A stretch of DNA of 48,725 nucleotides from Lachnospiraceae bacterium (lineage in GTDB: Bacteria; Bacillota; Clostridia; Lachnospirales; Lachnospiraceae): positions 1 to 48,725 of the forward strand of contig JAQXLY010000059.1 in NCBI GenBank assembly GCA_029012365.1. Reading direction: 5' to 3'. Below the pieces are notes generated by a model, which searched no databases, was not told the DNA's origin, and saw only the letters and a list, made by a program, of their open reading frames with translations. The translations under genes and the position numbers were made by a program. This document shows positions 1-8,314 of the stretch, piece by piece. The first letter of the stretch is position 1. Every line of letters begins with the position of its first letter.

Positions 1-228
1 CGTGCCTACACGAAGAAAGTTCAAGGCGAACGCGCCCACGACCGAGCGACAAAGGTCGCGAGGTTGGGGGAAGCGCGAAGCGCGTGCCTACACGAGGAAA
101 GTTCAAGGCGAACGCGCCCACGACCGAGCGACAAAGGTCGCGAGGTTGGGGGAAGCGCGAAGCGCGTGCCTACACGAAGAAAGTTCAAGGCGAACGCGCC
201 CACGACCGAGCGACAAAGGTCGCGAGGG
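1..228. repeat. 82-bp tandem repeat, three copies
   Basis: Near-identical units begin at 1, 83 and 165, a period of exactly 82 bp. The only difference seen in copies 1-2 is one A/G change (gaaga versus gagga). The third copy follows the pattern to about 228 and then diverges. The units are much richer in GC than the genes around them. Each contains a short inverted repeat, CGACC...GGTCG, and a GCGCGAAGCGCG palindromic stretch. The motif GCCTACACGAAGA, found in every unit, returns at 328-340 just before serS. The array runs off the left edge of the window, so its copy number is unknown. Small open frames across it are low-complexity artefacts of the repeat. Confidence 0.95.
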
Positions 229-350
229 TCCACGACATCCGGTGGATGTCGGTTCTGGACGGACCGTAGTGAAACGTAGACCATTGTTATGCGCCGACCG
301 GACCGAAGTGTAGACGTGGGAAGCACCGCCTACACGAAGACATTATTATA
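229..350 (+). promoter_or_regulatory. Structured stretch between the repeats and serS
   Basis: This stretch holds a strong hairpin: GACATCC and GGATGTC form a stem around a GGT loop, with outer arms GTCCA/TGGAC, at about 230-263. Further on, GTGTAG and CTACAC can pair (about 308-335). Two related segments starting GGACCG(T/A)AGTG lie between them. No T-box signature and no good -35/-10 pair were found, so the serS promoter may lie left of the window. Function unknown; it may be an extension of the repeat family or a leader. Confidence 0.4.
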
Positions 351-364
351 CAGGAGGAGATACC

Positions 365-1645
365 ATGTTAGATTTAAAGTTTGTGAGAGAGAACCCGGAA
401 ATCGTTAAGCAGAACATCCGGAATAAGTTTCAGGATTCCAAACTCCCGCTTGTGGATGAGGTAATCGAACTGGACAAGCAGAGCCGTGCCGCACAGCAGG
501 AGGCAGACAATCTTCGTGCGGACAGAAAGCGCATTTCCAAGGAAATCGGAGCCTTGATGGCGAAGGGCTTAAAGGAAGAGGCTGAGGCAAAGAAGAAGCA
601 GGTAGAAGAGTCTGCTGCGCGCCTTGCGGAGCTGGAAGCAAAGGAAGCCGAGCTTTCCGAGAAGGTTTTAAAGATTATGATGACGATTCCGAATATCATT
701 GATCCGAGTGTGCCGATCGGTAAGGATGACAGCGAGAATGTTGAGGTACAGCGCTACGGTGAACCGGTAGTACCGGAGTTCGAGATTCCGTATCATACCG
801 AGATTATGGAACGATTAAACGGCATTGATCTGGATGCGGCAAGAAGAGTGGCCGGAAATGGATTTTATTATCTGATGGGTGATATAGCAAGACTGCATTC
901 CGCTATTATCTCCTATGCAAGGGACTTTATGATTGACCGTGGCTTCACCTACTGCATTCCTCCGTTTATGATTCGAAGCAATGTTGTGACCGGTGTAATG
1001 AGCTTTGCTGAAATGGATGCCATGATGTACAAGATTGAGGGCGAGGATCTGTATCTTATCGGTACAAGTGAGCATTCCATGATTGGTAAGTTTATTGATA
1101 CGATATTGCCGGAAGAGAGTCTTCCGCAGACCCTGACCAGTTATTCTCCGTGTTTCCGTAAGGAGAAGGGGGCGCATGGAATCGAGGAACGTGGTGTATA
1201 CCGTATCCACCAGTTTGAAAAGCAGGAAATGATTGTTGTCTGCAAGCCGGAGGATTCCCCTATGTGGTTTGATAAGCTGTGGCAGAATACCGTAGATTTG
1301 TTCCGTTCCATGGATATTCCGGTAAGAACCTTAGAGTGCTGCTCCGGTGATTTAGCAGACCTGAAGGTGAAGTCTGTTGACGTTGAGGCATGGTCTCCTC
1401 GCCAGAAGAAGTATTTTGAGGTTGGCAGCTGCTCCAATCTTGGTGATGCACAGGCACGTCGGTTAAAGATTCGTGTAAGCGGTGCGGATGGCAAATATTT
1501 TGCCCATACACTAAACAATACCGTAGTTGCTCCGCCGCGTATGTTAATCGCTTTCTTAGAGAACAATTTAAACGAGGACGGCAGCATCAATATCCCGAAG
1601 GTATTGCAGCCGTATATGGGCGGTAAGGAAAAGATTGGAGGCTAA
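365..1645 (+). CDS. serS: Seryl-tRNA synthetase
   Basis: Class II synthetase that charges tRNA-Ser with serine in the cytosol. The 426-residue length is normal for bacterial SerRS. The start MLDLKFVRENPE is the family's classic N-terminus. A long charged antiparallel coiled coil for tRNA binding occupies about residues 25-105 (many K, E and A). The catalytic core follows, with motif 2 around CFRKEKGAHGIEERGVYRIHQFEK and motif 3 near VVAPPRMLIAFLEN, given here only as landmarks. An AGGAGGAG ribosome site lies 6-7 nt before the ATG. Upstream is the 82-bp repeat array; downstream is a chemoreceptor gene that is probably transcribed separately. Confidence 0.97.
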   Translation: MLDLKFVRENPEIVKQNIRNKFQDSKLPLVDEVIELDKQSRAAQQEADNLRADRKRISKEIGALMAKGLKEEAEAKKKQVEESAARLAELEAKEAELSEKVLKIMMTIPNIIDPSVPIGKDDSENVEVQRYGEPVVPEFEIPYHTEIMERLNGIDLDAARRVAGNGFYYLMGDIARLHSAIISYARDFMIDRGFTYCIPPFMIRSNVVTGVMSFAEMDAMMYKIEGEDLYLIGTSEHSMIGKFIDTILPEESLPQTLTSYSPCFRKEKGAHGIEERGVYRIHQFEKQEMIVVCKPEDSPMWFDKLWQNTVDLFRSMDIPVRTLECCSGDLADLKVKSVDVEAWSPRQKKYFEVGSCSNLGDAQARRLKIRVSGADGKYFAHTLNNTVVAPPRMLIAFLENNLNEDGSINIPKVLQPYMGGKEKIGG

Positions 1646-1702
1646 TGAATTTCTGAATATGTAAGATACGGAGTATGAAAATTGAGGCAGCGTAAAGAGG
1701 AC

Positions 1703-1741
1703 GAAAGGCACGTGAGGGAGAGGTACTCATAAGTGCCTTTC
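1703..1741 (+). promoter_or_regulatory. 9-bp hairpin upstream of the chemoreceptor gene
   Basis: GAAAGGCAC (1703-1711) and GTGCCTTTC (1733-1741) are exact inverse complements separated by 21 nt. The loop contains GGGAGAGG, itself a possible ribosome site for a GTG at 1733. No T-run follows, so it is not a normal terminator. It could shape translation of the downstream receptor. It does not match the c-di-GMP-I or -II riboswitch consensus as I know them. Confidence 0.4.
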
Positions 1742-1762
1742 CGGGAAAGGCGGAAGGTTATT

Positions 1763-3775
1763 ATGGGAGAAAAACTCAGCTTTAAAATGAATGAGGAAAA
1801 GAAACAGACAATTCGCACAAAGATTTTGTCAAAGATGCTTGCAACTGTACTTATTTCTGCGTTCACGGTCGGATTACTTGGCTTTGTATTGAATTATACG
1901 AGTACAATAAAGCTACTTGACCAGAACATGAATGAAACTGCCCGTATTGCGGCAGAACGAGTGGAACAGGAGCTGCTTGTTTACGTAAACATTGCTTACG
2001 AGGCCGGATGTATTGCAGATTTGGCAAGTGAGAATGTTACCGTAGATGAAAAGCGCGAGATTATTGACATAAAGGCAAAGACACATGATTTCCAACGAGG
2101 AAATGTGCTCGGACTTGATGGAAAAAGTATTTTCGACGGAAAGGATTATACGGAGCGTGCTTATTTTCAGGCTGCCTTAAAAGGTAAAACGTACATATCG
2201 GAGCCATTAATAAGTAAGATTACGGGTGCATTGACAATTATTATTGCTGCGCCTATATGGGAGAATGGTATTCCGGATACAAATGTAGTCGGGGTAGTTT
2301 ATTTTGTACCGGTTGAGAGCTTCTTAAATGATATTGTAAGCGCTATTAAGATAAGCGACGGCGGCAGTGCCTACATTCTTGATTCGAACGGAACAATAAT
2401 CGCTCATGAAGATATGGAAAAGGTTATGGGCGAGGAAAATGTTATTGAAAAGGCAAAGGAATCACATTCCTTTAAGAAGCTTGCAAAGCTTGAAACAGAG
2501 ATGATAAACGGTAAGAGTGGTTTTGGAAGCTATCGTGACGGTCTTAAGAAAAAAATACTGGCATATGCTCCTATCAACGGAACAAACGGCTGGAGCATAG
2601 GAGTTACTGCTCCGGTTATGGATTTTATGGGAAGTACGGCTGTCAGCCTTATATTTACCATTGCTGTTTTGGCGATAGCATTTGCCGTAGCTACAAAGGT
2701 TACACGCAGGCTTGCGGCAGAGATAGGAGAGCCTTTGACGCTTTGTGAAGAACGTTTCAGAAAGCTGGCAGAAGGCGATTTGCATTCAGCTGCTCTTACA
2801 GCTTCAGCTGATGACGAAATAGGAAGACTTATGAATACATCGGCTGTATTGCAGGCAGATTTGACAGCTGTAATCAGTGATATCAAATATGTGCTGAATG
2901 AGATTTCACAAGGCAATTTTAAGGTTAACAGTCAGGATCCTTCTTATTACAAGGGGGATTACAATGAGATAATCGAAGCTATGAATTTGCTTTGTGACAA
3001 AATGAGTGAAGCTCTGCAAAAGATTGATTTGGTTTCGGATCAGGTATCTGCAGGTGCAGGGCAGCTTGCACAGGGGGCTCAGGCGTTGGCAGAAACCTCT
3101 ACGGAGCAGGCAAGTGCTGTTCAGGAGCTAACCGCAATGATTTCCGATGTGAGTGATATTTCAGAGCAAAATGCAGAGGAGGCAGCCGGTGCATGTGAGA
3201 GAATATTAGCGGCAGAAAAGGAAGCTGATAAGAGTAAGGATAATCTCAGTAATCTCACAGAAGCTATGGAGGGTATTAGGACGACCTCGCTAGAGATACA
3301 GAATATTATTGCCTCCATTGAAGATATTGCGTCACAGACAAATCTGCTTGCATTAAATGCTTCTATTGAGGCAGCAAGAGCCGGTGAAGCAGGCAGAGGC
3401 TTTGCTGTTGTTGCAGACCAGATAGGAAAGCTTGCGGATGACAGTGCGAAATCAGCAGTAGATACAAAGAAGCTTCTTGAGAAAAGCATACATGAGATTC
3501 AGGCAGGTAGTGAGATTACCGCAAGAACCGTAGAAGCAATAAAGCAGGTACTTGCAACTATGAGTGAGTTTGGCGAGGTTGCGAAGGGCAGTAGTGAGAT
3601 GTCTAGAAAGCAGGCAGATATGCTTATGCAGGTGCAGCAGGGAATTGAGCAGATTTCTTCGTCTGTACAGACGAACTCGGCATCAGCAGAGGAAACCTCA
3701 GCTACCAGCGAGGAGCTGTATGCACAGGCTGAGAATCTGAAGCAGCTTGTAAATGAGTTTGAACTAAACGTATAA
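1763..3775 (+). CDS. Methyl-accepting chemotaxis protein with extracellular Cache domain
   Basis: Membrane chemoreceptor of 670 residues that senses a small ligand outside the cell and controls CheA. The order is a short cytosolic N-terminus, a membrane segment at about 22-45, a periplasmic-side dCache sensor (about 50-285, with the typical [13 protein letters not shown] and [18 protein letters not shown] stretches), a second membrane segment (about 290-312), HAMP, and a long helical signalling domain. The conserved hairpin tip reads [19 protein letters not shown]. The start at 1763 follows GGAAGG. An in-frame GTG at 1733 would add 10 residues, but it overlaps a hairpin and gives a poor N-terminus. 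Ligand cannot be predicted. A strong terminator follows. Confidence 0.95.
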   Translation: MGEKLSFKMNEEKKQTIRTKILSKMLATVLISAFTVGLLGFVLNYTSTIKLLDQNMNETARIAAERVEQELLVYVNIAYEAGCIADLASENVTVDEKREIIDIKAKTHDFQRGNVLGLDGKSIFDGKDYTERAYFQAALKGKTYISEPLISKITGALTIIIAAPIWENGIPDTNVVGVVYFVPVESFLNDIVSAIKISDGGSAYILDSNGTIIAHEDMEKVMGEENVIEKAKESHSFKKLAKLETEMINGKSGFGSYRDGLKKKILAYAPINGTNGWSIGVTAPVMDFMGSTAVSLIFTIAVLAIAFAVATKVTRRLAAEIGEPLTLCEERFRKLAEGDLHSAALTASADDEIGRLMNTSAVLQADLTAVISDIKYVLNEISQGNFKVNSQDPSYYKGDYNEIIEAMNLLCDKMSEALQKIDLVSDQVSAGAGQLAQGAQALAETSTEQASAVQELTAMISDVSDISEQNAEEAAGACERILAAEKEADKSKDNLSNLTEAMEGIRTTSLEIQNIIASIEDIASQTNLLALNASIEAARAGEAGRGFAVVADQIGKLADDSAKSAVDTKKLLEKSIHEIQAGSEITARTVEAIKQVLATMSEFGEVAKGSSEMSRKQADMLMQVQQGIEQISSSVQTNSASAEETSATSEELYAQAENLKQLVNEFELNV

Positions 3776-3791
3776 AAGAAAATAAAATGAT

Positions 3792-3830
3792 AGGGGCCGT
3801 CGCACAAATGCGACAGCCCCTTTTATTTTT
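3792..3830. terminator. Bidirectional intrinsic terminator
   Basis: AGGGGCCGTCGCA (3792-3804) pairs with TGCGACAGCCCC (3809-3820) and is followed by TTTTATTTTT. It sits between convergent genes, the chemoreceptor and the flavin reductase-like gene. It belongs to a GGGGCTGTCGCA hairpin family that recurs at 18649, 30892 and 35170. Confidence 0.92.
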
Positions 3831-3839
3831 CCGCTTTTG

Positions 3840-4343
3840 TCAGCGTGCAAGTATCTGTGTGATTTCACCTATATACATGGTGTGCATGTCACCGTCTTTA
3901 TAGAAGGTATCTGCAATTTTCGGGTCGATAAACTGGTCTGCGGTAATACGGGTAGCAGAGAGCTTTTTACAGATGAATACAAGGCGGCCTTCATCGATAA
4001 AAGGGGTATTATCGCTGTAGTTTACATTGAAACGCGCCCCTGCGATTTTATCCTCATCTCTGCCTGAAACAGTGCCAAGATACTTTAATGCCTGATGCTG
4101 CCCTTCGAAAAAAGTGAGGGAGAAGGTGTCGTTTGCATCAATAAATTCCTTTGTATAGCGGCTGTCACGGACAAAGATGTAAGCGGCATTTTTGCCCCAC
4201 ATGACACCGAGACCTCCCCAGGAGGCAGTCATGGTATTTACTTTTTCACTGTTACCTGCGGTAATCAGCATCCACTCCTTTCCAATCTGTGTGAATGGAT
4301 TCAGTTCCAGCATATCTGCCGGATATGGTTGAAATGTGTGCAT
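3840..4343 (-). CDS. Flavin reductase-like FMN-binding protein
   Basis: Small (167-residue) cytosolic protein of the flavin reductase / FMN-binding split-barrel family. Landmarks are WMLITAG near the N-terminus, NTMTASWGGLGVMWGK (the loop that usually contacts the flavin phosphate) and the RDSRYTKEFID segment. It probably uses FMN to move electrons to an unidentified partner. The start has an AAGGA site upstream on the minus strand. It lies downstream of nhaC on the same strand but has its own promoter in the 70-bp gap, so it may be transcribed on its own. Exact substrate unknown. Confidence 0.85.
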   Translation of the reverse strand: MHTFQPYPADMLELNPFTQIGKEWMLITAGNSEKVNTMTASWGGLGVMWGKNAAYIFVRDSRYTKEFIDANDTFSLTFFEGQHQALKYLGTVSGRDEDKIAGARFNVNYSDNTPFIDEGRLVFICKKLSATRITADQFIDPKIADTFYKDGDMHTMYIGEITQILAR

Positions 4344-4374
4344 GGTAAGTCCTTCTTTCTTTCATATTTATTTA

Positions 4375-4403
4375 AGTGTAGCACATTTCTATTAAAATGT
4401 GAA
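4375..4403 (-). promoter_or_regulatory. Promoter of the flavin reductase-like gene
   Basis: On the minus strand TTCACA (4403-4398), a 17-nt spacer and TACACT (4380-4375). The spacer and -35 overlap an inverted repeat CACATTT/AAATGTG, which could be an operator or a weak terminator for nhaC. Confidence 0.6.
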
Positions 4404-4413
4404 TGATATTTAA

Positions 4414-6027
4414 TTAGTTCATTCGGCCTTCAATCGGTCTGTTTATAAGCTTGATTAAGGCAAAGAAAGCCACAATCAAAAGTATACCGAGTAAAAGACA
4501 TATGAATGCGTTTTGAACAAATCCGGCGACAAGGAAGCATAGGAAGCTGATGGCAGCTACGGTAATTGCATACGGAAGCTGTGTTGAGATATGGTTCACG
4601 TGGACACATCTGGCTCCTGCGGATGACATGATAGTCGTATCACTAATCGGAGAGCAGTGGTCTCCGCATACAGCACCCGCAAGGCAAGCGGAGATGCCGA
4701 TGTAGAATATCGGATTGGCCGGATCAAACATATTACATACAATCGGAATCAGGATGCCGAAGGTGCCCCAGGAGGTACCTGTTGCAAATGCCAACAGACA
4801 GGCTACAAGGAAGATTACTGCCGGAAGAAGACGTGCAAGTCCCGGAGCGGCACCCTTCATAAGCTGTTCTACATAAGTAGCAGAACCGAGTAAATCGTTG
4901 GAAATGTTTTTAAGGGAGGTTGCAAGGGTAAGAATGGTAATAGCAGGCACCATTGCAATAAAGCCCTGCGGAACACATTCCATTGCTTCCTTAAAGGTGA
5001 CTAACCTGCGACACATCAGGTATGCAATAATAAGAATTAAGGTAATAACAGCTCCCCATGGAAGTCCTACGGTTGCATCCGTGTTGGAAAAAGCCTGTGT
5101 AAATTTCCCTGCATAGGAAGGGTCGTCGCCGAAAAATCCGCCGTTATAAATAAGTGCAAATATTGAAATGCCGATAAGAGCAACGATTGGAATAAGCAAA
5201 TCAGGAACGCGCCCTTTGGAATTGCAGGATACCTCCATTCCGTCTACACGTTCTGTTGTGGAAAATAAGTCTCCATTTTCTATAGCGTTCTTTTCATGGC
5301 GTGCCATCGGACCGAAATCCTTTTTTGAAAAAATGAGAGCAATGATGAATACGAAGGTTAACAGAGAATAGAAATTATACGGAATTGCTTTTACAAATAA
5401 TTCGATTCCGTCGAGACCGGTGCCTTCAGTATAGCTTGCAACTGCAGCGGCCCATGAACTGATAGGGGCAATCATACAGATCGGAGCTGCTGTTGCGTCG
5501 ATTAAGTAGCTTAGCTTAGCGCGGGATACTTTGTGATTATCTGTTACCGGAAGCATAACTGAGCCTACGGTGAGACAGTTAAAATAGTCATCAATAAAGA
5601 TACAGATGCCAAGAACAAAGGTTGCAAGCTGTGCTCCTATTCGTGACTTAATGTGGGTCTGAGCCCATCGACCGAATGCAGCACTGCCTCCGGCTTTGTT
5701 AATAAGAGCTACAATAATACCAAGAATTACAAGAAACAGGAAAATACCTGCTGTATCGGATACGGCACTAATAAGACCGTCGCTCACTACGTGGTCAACA
5801 GCGGAGGTGGCGGAACCGTTGCAGGCTAAGATACCGCCGACTACGATACCAAGAAACAGGGAAGAGTATACTTCCTTTGTTATAAGTGCCAGGGCTATTG
5901 CGATGATTGGAGGAACCAGTGCCCAAAAGGTTGCAGAGGTATTTGTTCCGGTTGCAGTTACGATGACTGCCATAAGAACAGATGCAGCGGCCATCAGAAG
6001 TGCAATTATTGAAGAAAGCTTCTTCAT
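4414..6027 (-). CDS. NhaC-family Na+/H+ antiporter
   Basis: Polytopic inner-membrane transporter of 537 residues, mostly hydrophobic helices from end to end, assigned to the NhaC-type ion transporter superfamily. Typical features are the VPPIIAIALALITKEVY opening, the buried acidic FIDDYFNCLTVGSVMLPV segment, and the late CGDHCSPISDTTIMSSAGA segment. Family members exchange Na+ for H+, or organic acids such as malate for lactate, so the substrate is uncertain. The start follows GAAAGGAG on the minus strand. A perfect promoter lies about 60 nt upstream. The next gene on the strand, a flavin reductase-like protein, is not obviously linked in function. Confidence 0.9.
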   Translation of the reverse strand: MKKLSSIIALLMAAASVLMAVIVTATGTNTSATFWALVPPIIAIALALITKEVYSSLFLGIVVGGILACNGSATSAVDHVVSDGLISAVSDTAGIFLFLVILGIIVALINKAGGSAAFGRWAQTHIKSRIGAQLATFVLGICIFIDDYFNCLTVGSVMLPVTDNHKVSRAKLSYLIDATAAPICMIAPISSWAAAVASYTEGTGLDGIELFVKAIPYNFYSLLTFVFIIALIFSKKDFGPMARHEKNAIENGDLFSTTERVDGMEVSCNSKGRVPDLLIPIVALIGISIFALIYNGGFFGDDPSYAGKFTQAFSNTDATVGLPWGAVITLILIIAYLMCRRLVTFKEAMECVPQGFIAMVPAITILTLATSLKNISNDLLGSATYVEQLMKGAAPGLARLLPAVIFLVACLLAFATGTSWGTFGILIPIVCNMFDPANPIFYIGISACLAGAVCGDHCSPISDTTIMSSAGARCVHVNHISTQLPYAITVAAISFLCFLVAGFVQNAFICLLLGILLIVAFFALIKLINRPIEGRMN

Positions 6028-6084
6028 GAAAAATCTCCTTTCTTTTGTAAGGCTGTTTGTATATTGTGAAACATTTACAACAAA

Positions 6085-6113
6085 ATTATACGTGAGAGAG
6101 CGTTTTATGTCAA
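6085..6113 (-). promoter_or_regulatory. Promoter of nhaC-family gene
   Basis: On the minus strand TTGACA (6113-6108), 17-nt spacer, TATAAT (6090-6085). This is a perfect sigma-A consensus. Confidence 0.9.
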
Positions 6114-6192
6114 CATTGTTATAAAGATGTAATTACGGTTATGCAGAAAAGATATTCTAAAACAGAATTTTTGATTTTTTTTAGAAACGGGG

Positions 6193-6248
6193 TTGACAGA
6201 ATGAAAATATATGTGTATACTTGTATTAAGCACTTAATACAAGTATAC
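6193..6248 (+). promoter_or_regulatory. Promoter with overlapping 16-bp palindromic operator (YtrA-type)
   Basis: TTGACA (6193-6198), 17-nt spacer and TATACT (6216-6221) form a near-perfect sigma-A promoter. A perfect inverted repeat covers the -10 and start site: GTATACTTGTATTAAG (6215-6230), CA, CTTAATACAAGTATAC (6233-6248). The next gene encodes a GntR/YtrA repressor, so autorepression by binding this palindrome is the natural reading. Confidence 0.92.
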
Positions 6249-6276
6249 AGTGGATTCTTAGAAAGGAGTTGAGACA

Positions 6277-6660
6277 ATGCCATGGGAGATTTCATCGGAA
6301 CGGAGTGTTTACCTACAGTTGGTCGATATCATTAAGCAGAAAATTATGTCTGGTGAATACAAACCCGGACAACGGATGGAAAGTGTGAGAGAACTGGCTG
6401 CAGAGGCTGCGGTAAATCCCAATACGATGCAGCGTGCTTTGGTGGAGCTGGAACGGGAAGGGCTTTTATATACCCAGCGTACCAGCGGGCGATTTGTTTC
6501 GGAAGATACGGGACTGATTGCAGGAATTCGTATGACCGGAGCAGAGCAGAAGACAAGGGACTTTTACCAGGAGATGGTGCAGACAGGATTGTCTTCAAAG
6601 GAGATTCGTTGCATGTTAGACAAAGTAATTGCGCAGGCAGAGAGCGAAACAAGTAAATAG
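6277..6660 (+). CDS. GntR-family transcriptional repressor, YtrA type
   Basis: Short (127-residue) GntR protein. The N-terminal winged helix-turn-helix fills about residues 8-75 (SVYLQLVDIIKQKIMSGEY, then RELAAEAAVNPNTMQRAL as recognition part, and the wing TQRTSGRFV). Only a small helical tail follows, as in the YtrA subfamily, which has no large ligand-binding domain. These proteins usually repress an adjacent ABC transporter operon and are relieved by envelope stress or antibiotics. The long palindrome at its own promoter and the ABC genes right behind it support that. ATG is preceded by AAAGGAG. Confidence 0.93.
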   Translation: MPWEISSERSVYLQLVDIIKQKIMSGEYKPGQRMESVRELAAEAAVNPNTMQRALVELEREGLLYTQRTSGRFVSEDTGLIAGIRMTGAEQKTRDFYQEMVQTGLSSKEIRCMLDKVIAQAESETSK

Positions 6661-6685
6661 GTATTTATACCGGAGTGGAGGAAAT

Positions 6686-7393
6686 ATGGATAAAGAAGGT
6701 TATATTGTAGAGTGCAGAAATCTTTCCAAAAAATTCGGCGGTTTTTGTGCTCTTAATGAAATTAATCTGTCACTGGAGCGAGGAAGAATTATAGGTCTGC
6801 TGGGACCGAACGGGAGCGGAAAAACAACTTTGATAAAGCTGATAAACGGGTTGCTTGTGCCGACCTCCGGACAGATTCTGATTAGCGGACTCGCACCTTG
6901 TCCGGAAACGAAGGCAAAGGTGTCGTATCTGCCGGATAATAACTATCTGAGTACGTGGATGAATGTAAATCAGATGATTGATTATTACGGAGATTTCTAC
7001 AGTGATTTTGACAAGAAGAAAGCCTACGAGATGTTAGCAAATCTCGGATTGGATGCAAAGCAGCGTTTCAAAGCGATGTCAAAGGGTATGAAGGAAAAGG
7101 TACAGCTGATTCTTGTTATGAGCCGGAATGCGGAGCTGTATTGCCTGGATGAGCCGATTGGCGGCGTAGATCCCGCAACAAGAGAATATATTTTAAAGAC
7201 GATTATCACAAACTACGCGGAAGATGCAACGGTATTGATTTCGACTCATTTGATTGCGGATGTGGAAAAGGTACTGGATGAGGCAATATTCATTCAAAAG
7301 GGTTCTGTATTACGTCACTCGTCGGTAGAAGAAATACGCAGCACTTACGGACAGTCAGTGGATGCGTTGTTCAGGGAGGAATTCAAATGTTAA
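6686..7393 (+). CDS. ABC transporter ATP-binding protein (YtrB-like)
   Basis: Cytosolic ATPase subunit, 235 residues. Walker A is GLLGPNGSGKTTLIK, the signature region is the degenerate SKGMKEKVQL rather than LSGGQ, and Walker B is LYCLDEPIGGVDP, followed by the switch histidine in LISTHL. Degenerate signature motifs of this kind are common in the YtrB/EcsA-like class that sits behind YtrA regulators. The start at 6686 follows GGAGTGGAGG; an upstream in-frame ATG at 6629 would overlap the repressor gene and lacks a good site. It overlaps the membrane-subunit gene by 7 nt. Confidence 0.93.
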   Translation: MDKEGYIVECRNLSKKFGGFCALNEINLSLERGRIIGLLGPNGSGKTTLIKLINGLLVPTSGQILISGLAPCPETKAKVSYLPDNNYLSTWMNVNQMIDYYGDFYSDFDKKKAYEMLANLGLDAKQRFKAMSKGMKEKVQLILVMSRNAELYCLDEPIGGVDPATREYILKTIITNYAEDATVLISTHLIADVEKVLDEAIFIQKGSVLRHSSVEEIRSTYGQSVDALFREEFKC

Positions 7394-8169
7394 AAAAGCT
7401 TATTAAACATGAATGGATTGCAACTGCCGGAAGGTTTGGCATCTTTTATCTTATTCTTTTTGCGATTACTTTATTTACAGCCCTAATCAGTCTCTTGGAG
7501 ATTGATAGCATAGTATTTACTTCTTTTCAGGGATTTTTATTTGGAATTTATGTTATTACTCTGATTGGTGTATGGTTTTGCAGTATCGGGCTTATTATAG
7601 TTCGTTTTTACAAAAACATGGTATCGGATGAGGGATACCTGACATTTACATTGCCGGCAAAGGTGGAGGAGCTGGTATTGGCAAAGTTTGTGGTTGCACT
7701 TATCTGGCAGCTTGTCACGATGATACTCATTGCTCTTTCTCTTTTCTGCGTGATGCTTGCGGGACCGTTTTCAATGGGAGCAGGTGAGATTCTTCAGATA
7801 CTGCCGGATGTAATGCAGGAGGCAGGCTGGATTTTCGGGGTACTTGCGCTTTGTTTTAGTGTAAGTGCGATATACCAGATTTTCTTATACTATTTATCCA
7901 TTGCTATCGGTCAGTTGTTTTTAGGACATAAAATTATCGGCTCGGTAGCCGGATATTGTATTATTAATTTTGTTGTTCAGATGGTTTCGGTTGTATTTAT
8001 TCTTGTATTAGGGGCTGTTGTCGGATTTACAAGGCTGGATGCATTTATGAACACTACGAACGGTATTGCATTATTCGTTGCGGCAGAGTGTGTTTTGATG
8101 TTAATTCTGGCAGCTGCGGAGTATGTAGTAACCTGCACTCTGCTTAAGAAGAAGCTGAACCTGAATTAG
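7387..8169 (+). CDS. ABC transporter membrane protein
   Basis: Polytopic membrane protein (260 residues) with about six hydrophobic segments, for instance FYLILFAITLFTALISLL, VITLIGVWFCSIGLIIV and GIALFVAAECVLMLILAAA. The motif YLTFTLPAK after the second segment is common in YtrC/ABC-2-like permeases of this operon class. It overlaps the ATPase gene by 7 nt, indicating translational coupling. With the ATPase it likely makes an exporter or envelope-stress module under the GntR protein. Substrate unknown. Confidence 0.85.
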   Translation: MLKKLIKHEWIATAGRFGIFYLILFAITLFTALISLLEIDSIVFTSFQGFLFGIYVITLIGVWFCSIGLIIVRFYKNMVSDEGYLTFTLPAKVEELVLAKFVVALIWQLVTMILIALSLFCVMLAGPFSMGAGEILQILPDVMQEAGWIFGVLALCFSVSAIYQIFLYYLSIAIGQLFLGHKIIGSVAGYCIINFVVQMVSVVFILVLGAVVGFTRLDAFMNTTNGIALFVAAECVLMLILAAAEYVVTCTLLKKKLNLN

Positions 8170-8241
8170 TATATTATATTGGTAATTTTTTCTCATACTT
8201 GTAGGTATAGTCAGATTGTGGTAAACTGAGATTACAAAGGC

Positions 8242-8276
8242 TGCAGAACCGCCGGAGACCGGTACCGTGTTCTGTA
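8242..8276 (+). promoter_or_regulatory. Hairpin in the amidase leader
   Basis: TGCAGAAC (8242-8249) pairs with GTTCTGTA (8269-8276), with an inner CCGG-AGA-CCGG stem. It lies 38 nt before the amidase start and has no T-run. It may be a leader structure; I could not match it to the ydaO/c-di-AMP riboswitch, which is often found before wall hydrolases and is longer. Confidence 0.35.
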
Positions 8277-8314
8277 ACAACTTTTGGGGGAGAGTTCACG
8301 GAAAGGATGAGAGA

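Noticed and set aside
1..228. CRISPR array or coding region in the 82-bp repeats
   Set aside because: No unique spacers separate the repeats; whole units are identical, and open frames there are by-products of GC-rich repetition.
1646..1762. c-di-GMP riboswitch before the chemoreceptor
   Set aside because: Context is suggestive, but neither GEMM-I nor type II core sequences are present.
8170..8314. ydaO (c-di-AMP) riboswitch before the amidase
   Set aside because: The gap is too short and conserved core segments are missing; only a simple hairpin is seen.
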